This document shows positions 1 to 4,355 of a stretch of 5,240 nucleotides of DNA, one piece after another. Position 1 is the stretch's first letter. Each line of letters opens with the position of its first letter. The notes under the pieces were generated by a model, which saw nothing but the letters and a program-made list of their open reading frames with translations, ran no database searches and was not told where the DNA came from. Source of the DNA: JANMEX01 sp031423755 (lineage in GTDB: Bacteria > Pseudomonadota > Alphaproteobacteria > Rhizobiales > Rhizobiaceae). Both the position numbers and the translations under genes were made by a program. Location of the stretch: contig JANPGC010000251.1 of the NCBI GenBank assembly GCA_031423755.1, positions 1 through 5,240 of the forward strand, read 5' to 3'.

Positions 1-122
1 GTCGGCATCTTCCCCCCGCAGATGTTGCGGGGATAAGATGGCTTATCTCATAAGTTTTGTGATTTGCCGTCTACCCCCCGCATCTCTTGCGGGGAGAAGA
101 TGCCGACAGGCAGATGAGGGGA
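1..122. repeat. RIME-like palindromic intergenic repeat
   Basis: Bases 1-20 and 88-107 form an inverted repeat matching at 19 of 20 positions (outer arm GTCGGCATCTTC). Each arm contains its own hairpin: CCCCGCA, five bases, TGCGGGG at 14-20/26-32, and the same stem again at 76-82/88-94. The inner parts of the arms also match partly, so the whole 1-107 stretch folds as one imperfect palindrome. A further small stem, GATAAG/CTTATC, is at 32-37/42-47. The flank at 108-122, ending GATGAGGGG, resembles the edge of repeats common between genes in rhizobia (RIME and relatives). The structure is seen directly; the family name comes from memory of such elements and is an inference. The element may continue left of the window. 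It lies downstream of the F0 operon terminator and has no coding capacity. Confidence 0.72.
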
Positions 123-164
123 GCGTATCAGTGATTGCCGAAAGCTACGCAACCCCTTGATCCC

Positions 165-195
165 AAAAACAATAACGCCGCCCAGAAGGACGGCG
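165..195 (-). terminator. Intrinsic terminator of the F0 ATP synthase operon
   Basis: Read on the minus strand, an 8-bp stem (CGCCGTCC pairing with GGGCGGCG, including one G-U pair; 188-195 with 176-183) closes a four-base TTCT loop. It is followed by TTATTGTTTTT (175-165), a proper U-rich tract. It begins 27 bases after the atpF stop codon. The tract lies only on the minus-strand side, so it acts on the atp transcript and is not a bidirectional terminator. Confidence 0.87.
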
Positions 196-222
196 CTTCC
201 AAAATTTCGATTAGTTCAAACC

Positions 223-702
223 TCAGTTCAGCTTTGCCTTCACATCCGCCAGCGCCTGTTTAAACAGGTCGGCGTTGGACGCTGCGTCGCGGCTTTCTAG
301 GAGCTTGGACGAGGCGGCGATGGCGAGGTCTACGGCGGAGGCGCGGACGGCGTTCACTGCGTCTGATTCAGCTTGGGCGATCTTCTGCTCGGCAACGATG
401 GTCCGGCGGCGGACATAGTCTTCTGACTTTGCCTGTGCATCGGCGCGCAGGATTTCGGCTTCGCGCTTGGCGGCGGCGAGGATTTCGACTGCTTCTTTCT
501 CGGCATCCTTGCGCTTGGCCTGATATTCGGCAAGCAGGCCCTTGGCCTCTTCGCGCAGACGGCGGGCCTCGTCGTGGTCGGCCTTGATCTTGTCCGCCCT
601 GTCGTCGAGCGCCTTGGTGATCATGCCCGGCACTTTCAAATAAACGACGATGCCGAGGAAGATGACGAGGGCGGCGAAGGCCCAGAATGTGTTGTCCATC
701 AT
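223..702 (-). CDS. atpF: F0F1 ATP synthase subunit b
   Basis: This is subunit b of the peripheral stalk, which pairs with b' (next gene upstream) to hold the F1 head against rotation. The 159-residue product has one membrane helix near the N-terminus (about residues 5-24), followed by a short hinge with VPGMI. A long charged Ala/Glu/Lys/Arg helix (about 30-125) typical of the b coiled coil comes next. The C-terminal part has the AVNAVRASAVDLAIAA region seen in alphaproteobacterial b subunits. Length matches the usual 155-165 residues. Two ATG codons stand in tandem at 702 and 699; homologues often begin at the second (MDxTFWAF). GAGGG lies seven bases before the first, so that one is used here, but either is possible. 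The gap to atpF' is ten bases, and the Shine-Dalgarno overlaps the atpF' TGA stop, suggesting translational coupling. Last gene of the operon. Confidence 0.95.
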   Translation of the reverse strand: MMDNTFWAFAALVIFLGIVVYLKVPGMITKALDDRADKIKADHDEARRLREEAKGLLAEYQAKRKDAEKEAVEILAAAKREAEILRADAQAKSEDYVRRRTIVAEQKIAQAESDAVNAVRASAVDLAIAASSKLLESRDAASNADLFKQALADVKAKLN

Positions 703-712
703 GGCGTTACCC

Positions 713-1345
713 TCAGCCCTTCACAGACTTGATCGCCGCAGCGATGTCGGTTGCGGAAGCCTTGCCTCCGGTCAATTGCGCAAGAATGGCAGATACCGTT
801 TCTTCGGCAATCTTGCCGACTTCCTTCATGCCGGAGGCACGGACAGCGGCAATCTGCTTTTCGGATTCGGCGATTTTGGCTTCAAGCACGGCTTCGCTTG
901 CCTTGCGATCAGCTTCGACGACCGCTTTCGCCTCGTCGCGCGCCTTGTTGCCGATGTCGACGGCGTTCTTTCGGGCAGTTGCCAGCTCCTGCTCATAGGC
1001 CGCGACAGCGGTGTCCGCCTCGTCCTTCATCTTGGCGGCGTCTGCCAGATCGCGGGTTATGCGGTCACGGCGGGTTTCCAAAATGGAGGCGATACGCGGC
1101 GATGCGAGCCGCGAAATGAACATGTAGAAGAGGCCAAACGTGATCGCCAGCCAAAGCAGCTGCGAGGCAAATGACGCAGGGTCAAATGGCGGAAACACTT
1201 CGCTGTGGCCGCCTTCACCGGGAACACCGGTTTCGGTGTGAACGGTTTCACCAGCAACGGCTGGCGTATGCCCGGCCTCACCCGCAGTTCCGGCAGCAGC
1301 CGGAGCCGTCGTGGTTTCCTCGGCCAATGCCTCGGTCACAAACAT
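713..1345 (-). CDS. atpF': F0F1 ATP synthase subunit b'
   Basis: This is the second, diverged b-type stalk subunit (b'), found in alphaproteobacteria and photosynthetic bacteria, which forms a b/b' heterodimer. The 210-residue product begins with a low-complexity extension of about 50 residues rich in Ala, Gly, Thr, Glu and His. FPPFDP and a membrane helix (about 58-79, SQLLWLAITFGLFYMFI) follow. Next comes SPRIASILETRRDRI, a highly typical b' signature, and a long Ala/Glu/Lys coiled-coil helix (about 88-185). About 205-210 residues is usual for rhizobial b'. The ATG start has AAGGTG five bases upstream. The name varies between databases (atpF', atpF1/atpF2, atpG); the assignment as b' rests on the N-terminal extension, the signature after the helix, and position between atpE and atpF. 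Confidence 0.94.
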   Translation of the reverse strand: MFVTEALAEETTTAPAAAGTAGEAGHTPAVAGETVHTETGVPGEGGHSEVFPPFDPASFASQLLWLAITFGLFYMFISRLASPRIASILETRRDRITRDLADAAKMKDEADTAVAAYEQELATARKNAVDIGNKARDEAKAVVEADRKASEAVLEAKIAESEKQIAAVRASGMKEVGKIAEETVSAILAQLTGGKASATDIAAAIKSVKG

Positions 1346-1368
1346 GCGATCACCTTTTGGATACGGGT

Positions 1369-1392
1369 CCGGCCGCCAACATCAGCGGCCGG
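1369..1392 (-). other. GC-rich hairpin between atpE and atpF'
   Basis: A perfect 8-bp inverted repeat, CCGGCCGC, eight bases, GCGGCCGG, lies in the 69-base gap between the atpE stop and the atpF' start. The stem is entirely G/C. No U tract follows on the minus strand, so it is not a classical intrinsic terminator. By position it could block 3' exonucleases after atpE, or cause partial attenuation, raising subunit c output over b/b'. The stem is seen; its role is inferred. Confidence 0.6.
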
Positions 1393-1414
1393 TCAAAGCT
1401 TTGGCTCAACCGTC

Positions 1415-1642
1415 TTAGACGACGAACAGCAGCAGAAGCGCGACGAGCAGCGAGAAGATGCCCAGAGCTTCGGTCACGGCAAAGCCGAAAATCAAACGGC
1501 TGAACTGGCCGTCAGCTGCTGACGGGTTGCGCAAGGCACCAGCCAAAAAGTTGCCGAACATTGTGCCAAGGCCAATGCCCACGCCGCCCATGCCCAAGCA
1601 TGCGATGCCTGCGCCGATGTACTTTGCTGCTTCTGCGTCCAT
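1415..1642 (-). CDS. atpE: F0F1 ATP synthase subunit c
   Basis: This is subunit c, the hairpin protein that forms the proton-driven rotor ring in the inner membrane. The 75 residues form two membrane helices (about 8-32 and 50-74) joined by a polar loop. Helix 1 carries the glycine-rich packing motif (GMGGVGIGLG, 17-26), the loop carries the conserved RNP (38-40) that contacts the F1 foot, and helix 2 carries the proton-binding carboxylate Glu58 in FAVTEALGIF. Glutamate, rather than the aspartate of E. coli, is normal in alphaproteobacteria. I see no sodium-binding signature (the residue just before Glu58 is Thr, but the Gln expected in helix 1 is absent), so proton coupling is likely. The ATG start has a perfect AAGGAG six bases upstream, the strongest ribosome site in the operon, which fits the many copies of c needed per complex. 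Confidence 0.97.
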   Translation of the reverse strand: MDAEAAKYIGAGIACLGMGGVGIGLGTMFGNFLAGALRNPSAADGQFSRLIFGFAVTEALGIFSLLVALLLLFVV

Positions 1643-1678
1643 TTTTAAGCTCCTTATGGATTGCGAGAGTGTGTTTGT

Positions 1679-1694
1679 GGCGGACCATCCCGCC
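1679..1694 (-). other. Small hairpin in the atpB-atpE spacer
   Basis: GGCGG (1679-1683) and CCGCC (1690-1694) are complementary, giving a 5-bp stem with a six-base loop, 13 bases after the atpB stop. Between it and the atpE Shine-Dalgarno the transcript is rich in A and C and looks unstructured. The stem is short and may be chance in GC-rich DNA. Confidence 0.35.
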
Positions 1695-1707
1695 GTACAA
1701 GATTTTC

Positions 1708-2460
1708 CTAGTGGCCGGGATGTATGGCGTCGTTCAGATACATGCAGGTCAAGACCGTGAACACATATGCCTGAAGGAAAGCCACCAGAAATTCAAGACC
1801 AGTCAAAGCGACGGTCATGGCAAGCGGCAAAAGCGAGCCGCCGATGCCGAGCGCGCCCATGCCGGAAAGCGTGACAACGAAGCCTGCGAACACTTTCAGC
1901 GTAATGTGCCCGGCAAGCATGTTGGCGAAAAGACGAATGGACAGGCTGATCGGGCGGGAGAGGAACGAAATCACCTCGATAATCACGACAATCGGCACAA
2001 GGGCGCCCGGCACGCCAGACGGAACGAACAGCTTCAAGAAGCCCAGTCCGTTCTTGTAGAAGCCGTAGCCAACGACCACCGCCATGACCAACAACGCGAG
2101 TGCGACTGTCACTATCAGATGGCTGGTGATGGTGAAAAAGTAGGGGAACATGCCAAACAGGTTTGCCACCAGCACGAACATGAACAGCGAAAAGACAAAC
2201 GGGAAGAATTTCATGCCGGACGTGCCGGCGCTGTCGCGCAACATGTTGGCGACGAATTCGTAGGCGATCTCGGAAACAGACTGAAGGCGGCCCGGGATCA
2301 GGCTGCGTCCGGCTGTCGAAAAATACAAAAGTCCGGCGGCGGCAACGACGGTTGCCACCATGAAGGCGGACGAATTGGTGAAAGAGACGTCATATCCGCC
2401 GAGTTCGAGCGGAATCCATTTTTGCAAATGGAACTGGTGGATGGGGTCTGTACCGGCCAC
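1708..2460 (-). CDS. atpB: F0F1 ATP synthase subunit a
   Basis: This is subunit a, the stator channel that moves protons to and from the c ring. The 250-residue product opens with DPIHQF (5-10), shared with alphaproteobacterial homologues, and has five or six membrane segments. The essential arginine is Arg176 in SLSIRLFANMLAGH (172-185), and the C-terminal helix carries the conserved FLQAYVF with Gln230. His185 and Glu223 sit where E. coli has Glu219 and His245, the exchange also seen in mitochondrial subunit a. The chosen start is a GTG with GAGGA eight bases upstream, inside the last atpI codons. An ATG at 2493 would add eleven residues (MRGRTTKRTNN) that do not look like the family and would overlap atpI by 32 bases. 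The resulting length is normal for rhizobia. One base separates the atpI stop from this start, so translation is probably coupled. Confidence 0.95.
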   Translation of the reverse strand: MAGTDPIHQFHLQKWIPLELGGYDVSFTNSSAFMVATVVAAAGLLYFSTAGRSLIPGRLQSVSEIAYEFVANMLRDSAGTSGMKFFPFVFSLFMFVLVANLFGMFPYFFTITSHLIVTVALALLVMAVVVGYGFYKNGLGFLKLFVPSGVPGALVPIVVIIEVISFLSRPISLSIRLFANMLAGHITLKVFAGFVVTLSGMGALGIGGSLLPLAMTVALTGLEFLVAFLQAYVFTVLTCMYLNDAIHPGH

Positions 2461-2461
2461 G

Positions 2462-2923
2462 TTATTCGTCCTCTTTGTCGTCCGGCCACGCATTGCCGGG
2501 GGGAGTCGAGTCTTTTGGAGAAGGCTTGTAATCAGACCCTCTCTCCGATTTGCTCACGGCAATCAAGCCCGCCGAGCGCAAAACATTCAAAACACCGGCG
2601 GTAAAGCCCAAAAAGAGGAAAATTATTATCCCCCAAGGCGATGTTCCAGCGACACGGTCTAGCAGCCAGCCTAACGCGATCCCAACCAGAATTCCGGCGA
2701 TGAACTCGCTGGACAGCTTGAGCGCATAGGCCATGCCGGCCATTCCGTCTGACTTGTTGACGTCGGATTTGGCTGCTTCGAGCTTCCGTTCCGCCTGCTT
2801 GGCCGCGATGGCGTCTGCAAGCTGGTCGCGGCGCTTGTCGAGCGCTGGGTCCTTGAACCTGTCTTCCGGTCCCCCGTCCCTGCCGGATGGCGCGGGTTTG
2901 TCCGGTCTCTTTCCGGTAGCCAC
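2462..2923 (-). CDS. atpI: ATP synthase protein I (AtpI family)
   Basis: AtpI is a small membrane protein that starts many bacterial atp operons; work on homologues points to a role in c-ring assembly and possibly magnesium supply. The 153 residues comprise a charged cytosolic region with a short helix rich in Lys, Arg, Asp and Ala (about 24-56), two membrane helices (about 73-90 and 96-119), and a polar, acidic tail (124-153). The helices hold the family pattern G-x-x-x-G near GILVGIALGW, an Asp (LLDRV), SPWG, and a Gly/Asn-containing second helix (LGFTAGVLNVLR). The start is taken as GTG, with AAGGA seven bases upstream. An in-frame ATG at 2968 would add 15 residues, but it has no ribosome site and lies only about five bases after the predicted transcription start. 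First gene of the operon; product identity is sure, exact start less so. Confidence 0.9.
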   Translation of the reverse strand: MATGKRPDKPAPSGRDGGPEDRFKDPALDKRRDQLADAIAAKQAERKLEAAKSDVNKSDGMAGMAYALKLSSEFIAGILVGIALGWLLDRVAGTSPWGIIIFLFLGFTAGVLNVLRSAGLIAVSKSERGSDYKPSPKDSTPPGNAWPDDKEDE

Positions 2924-2930
2924 GGCGCGA

Positions 2931-2935
2931 TCCTT
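2931..2935 (-). promoter_or_regulatory. Ribosome binding site deciding the atpI start
   Basis: AAGGA on the minus strand lies seven bases before the GTG at 2923. No comparable purine-rich site precedes the upstream in-frame ATG at 2968, so this site favours the GTG start. Confidence 0.65.
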
Positions 2936-2979
2936 CCGGTCCGGCGGAAGACATGGTTTTCCGCACATAAGTCGCGGGC

Positions 2980-3008
2980 AACATAGTTTTGCGGACCCTG
3001 CTAGTCAA
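2980..3008 (-). promoter_or_regulatory. Housekeeping-type promoter of the atpI-B-E-F'-F operon
   Basis: On the minus strand, TTGACT (-35, 3008-3003) is followed after exactly 17 bases by TATGTT (-10, 2985-2980). The fuller contexts CCTTGAC and CTATGT agree with the known alphaproteobacterial RpoD consensus CTTGAC/CTATAT. Transcription would start near 2973, giving a leader of about 50 bases to the atpI GTG. It is the only good match in the spacer between the hydrolase gene and atpI. The start site is predicted, not measured. Confidence 0.75.
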
Positions 3009-3091
3009 GGCGGCAAGGGGGATTCTCGGACAGCAATTTTATCTATTGTAATCAATGACTTGGTGATGTAGTTGCGGTCGTATTGAATGTG

Positions 3092-3109
3092 TGCGGCGAA
3101 TCCGCCGCA
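3092..3109 (-). terminator. Hairpin just after the hydrolase gene (possible terminator)
   Basis: TGCGGCG (3092-3098) and CGCCGCA (3103-3109) make a perfect 7-bp stem with a four-base loop, two bases after the hydrolase stop codon. No run of U follows on the minus strand (CACATTCAAT instead), so it would be a weak intrinsic terminator or an mRNA-stabilising 3' end. Its placement between two transcription units supports a 3'-end role. Confidence 0.45.
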
Positions 3110-3111
3110 GG

Positions 3112-4269
3112 TCAGCTCCAGCCGCCGCCATAGGTGCGGTAGAAGATGTGGGCGCCGATCTTTTTCATCTTCTGCATGGAGCGGGCCCAGCGCGGGCTGA
3201 CATAGGTGGCGTAATAGTGGGTTGAAGCGCCGATTTCGGGCAGATAAATCTCGCCGGTGGAGACGGCGAGCGCCACTTGCTGGGCCTTTCGCCAATGGAA
3301 TGGCTCGGTGACGCGGTCCTTGATGCCGTCGCAGGCGAAGGAGAACTGGCAGCGGTTGCGCCAATTGTCATTCTGGTAGACGACGCCGCAGACGGTGTTG
3401 GGATAGGCGGGATTCTTGACGCGGTTGAGGATGACCTGCGCCACGGCGGCCTGGCCCTTGGTGGATTCGCCGCGGGCCTCGAAATAGATGCCGGTGGCGA
3501 GGCAGCGCTGCTCTTTTTCTGACAGCACCGATTGCGGAATCGGCTTCTTGGCCCAGTCATGATCACCCGGCGCGAAGGGCACGGTGCTCACCAGCTTTTC
3601 CGGGTCAACCTTCAGCAGGCTTTCAAATGGCGATTCGCGGGCATAGTCCGGCTCGGCGGGCGCATAGGCATTGGCGGAGATGGTGATCGACTTGTCGTCG
3701 GCAAGCTCGGCGATCATTGCCGGAAGCACGGCCTTTGGCTGCTTCTTTGCCGTTTTGACGTGGAACGCGAGTGCCAGCTGGATTTCCCTGCCTTTGAGGT
3801 TCGGTTTGACGAAGGCCATTTTCAAGTCCGACGAGAGCGTCGGGCGCAGAAGCGAAGATGTTCGCTGCAGAATGCTGCCGGCGTTGAAGGCTCTCGGCGG
3901 GGAGACTTTGGTGACGCCAACAATGCGGCCCTTCTTTTCGGCGCGGTTGATGCGGTCTTCATCGGGCACAGTGTTTGACTGGCCGCCCTTGGCGGTAAAG
4001 GCGACCTTGCCGATGCCCGGCGCATCGATCCCTGCCCCGTCAATGGCGCCGGTCGTGAGGCTGGAGTCGAACGGCATTTCAGCCTGCTGGATGGAACCTG
4101 CCGCAGAGGGTTTGAGCACCGACTGCCATCGGCTGGCGCTGTCGCCGCCCGAAATGAGGCTGGCGATATCCTGATAGGCGACGGTGGTGGTGGTGGCGAG
4201 GAACAGAAGCCCGGCGATGAACACAATGTTGGAACGGCCGCTGAAACGGCTTTTTGAACCCTGACGCAC
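3112..4269 (-). CDS. Membrane-anchored cell wall hydrolase, SleB/CwlJ family
   Basis: A predicted peptidoglycan hydrolase facing the periplasm. From the GTG at 4269 it has 385 residues: a short basic N-terminus, one membrane segment (about 14-32, NIVFIAGLLFLATTTTVAY) acting as an uncleaved anchor or signal, and a long region (about 35-245) rich in Ser, Ala and Pro with no domain I recognise. The C-terminal Hydrolase_2 (SleB/CwlJ) domain follows (about 250-382). The domain shows IYFEARGE (261-268, with the catalytic Glu264 expected here), GQAAVAQVILNRV (272-284), YPNTVCGVVYQ, CQFSFACDG (307-315) and a late HYYAT. Family names come from Bacillus spore cortex enzymes, but this organism type does not form spores, so the role is probably vegetative wall remodelling. 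The start is uncertain: GTG at 4269 has GGAG seven bases upstream, while GTG at 4293 (393 residues) has none. It lies 86 bases after der and may be cotranscribed with it. Confidence 0.88.
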   Translation of the reverse strand: MRQGSKSRFSGRSNIVFIAGLLFLATTTTVAYQDIASLISGGDSASRWQSVLKPSAAGSIQQAEMPFDSSLTTGAIDGAGIDAPGIGKVAFTAKGGQSNTVPDEDRINRAEKKGRIVGVTKVSPPRAFNAGSILQRTSSLLRPTLSSDLKMAFVKPNLKGREIQLALAFHVKTAKKQPKAVLPAMIAELADDKSITISANAYAPAEPDYARESPFESLLKVDPEKLVSTVPFAPGDHDWAKKPIPQSVLSEKEQRCLATGIYFEARGESTKGQAAVAQVILNRVKNPAYPNTVCGVVYQNDNWRNRCQFSFACDGIKDRVTEPFHWRKAQQVALAVSTGEIYLPEIGASTHYYATYVSPRWARSMQKMKKIGAHIFYRTYGGGWS

Positions 4270-4320
4270 TGAGCTACTCCACGCACGCAACACAACCGAC
4301 TGTTATCGCGAAAGTGAAGC

Positions 4321-4343
4321 ATTAACCTTGATGGAGGGTTAAT
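4321..4343. promoter_or_regulatory. ATTAACC/GGTTAAT inverted repeat upstream of the hydrolase gene
   Basis: ATTAACC (4321-4327) and GGTTAAT (4337-4343) form a perfect 7-bp inverted repeat with nine bases between. It lies in the 86-base gap between der and the hydrolase gene, 52 bases before the GTG at 4269. TTAACC resembles a half-site of the alphaproteobacterial cell-cycle regulator CtrA (TTAA-N7-TTAA), but the two TTAA blocks here are 13 bases apart, not seven. It could be an operator, a weak der 3' hairpin without a U tract, or chance. No clear -35/-10 pair is visible in the gap. Confidence 0.4.
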
Positions 4344-4355
4344 CCGGGAAGGAAA

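Noticed and set aside
1..107. Possible CRISPR array because of the repeated hairpin units
   Set aside because: There are only two copies, no regular repeat-spacer pattern and no cas genes. The copies are the arms of a single palindrome.
650..1174. Plus-strand open frames opposite atpF' and atpF
   Set aside because: They are complementary to clear subunit b and b' genes, and their products show compositional artefacts rather than protein-family features.
1561..2604. A 347-codon plus-strand open frame opposite atpB and atpI
   Set aside because: It lies antisense to well-supported atpB and atpI. Its product is rich in Arg, His, Cys and Gln with no domain pattern, and no ribosome site or promoter was seen. 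It is a reading-frame shadow of GC-rich genes.
2532..3008. Second minus-strand frame across atpI starting at 3008
   Set aside because: It overlaps atpI in another frame, starts at the -35 element of the predicted promoter, and encodes an Arg/Gly-rich sequence with no recognisable membrane helices.
3042..3055. FNR/FixK-like half-site (TTGAT, four bases, ATAGA) upstream of the atp promoter
   Set aside because: Only the first half matches the TTGAT-N4-ATCAA consensus, and the site centres about 75 bases before the predicted start. The match is too weak to claim oxygen control.
3021..3102. Two GANTC (CcrM methylation) motifs in the spacer before atpI
   Set aside because: GANTC is expected about once per 256 bases, so two in about 190 bases is not a clear excess, and neither overlaps the promoter hexamers.
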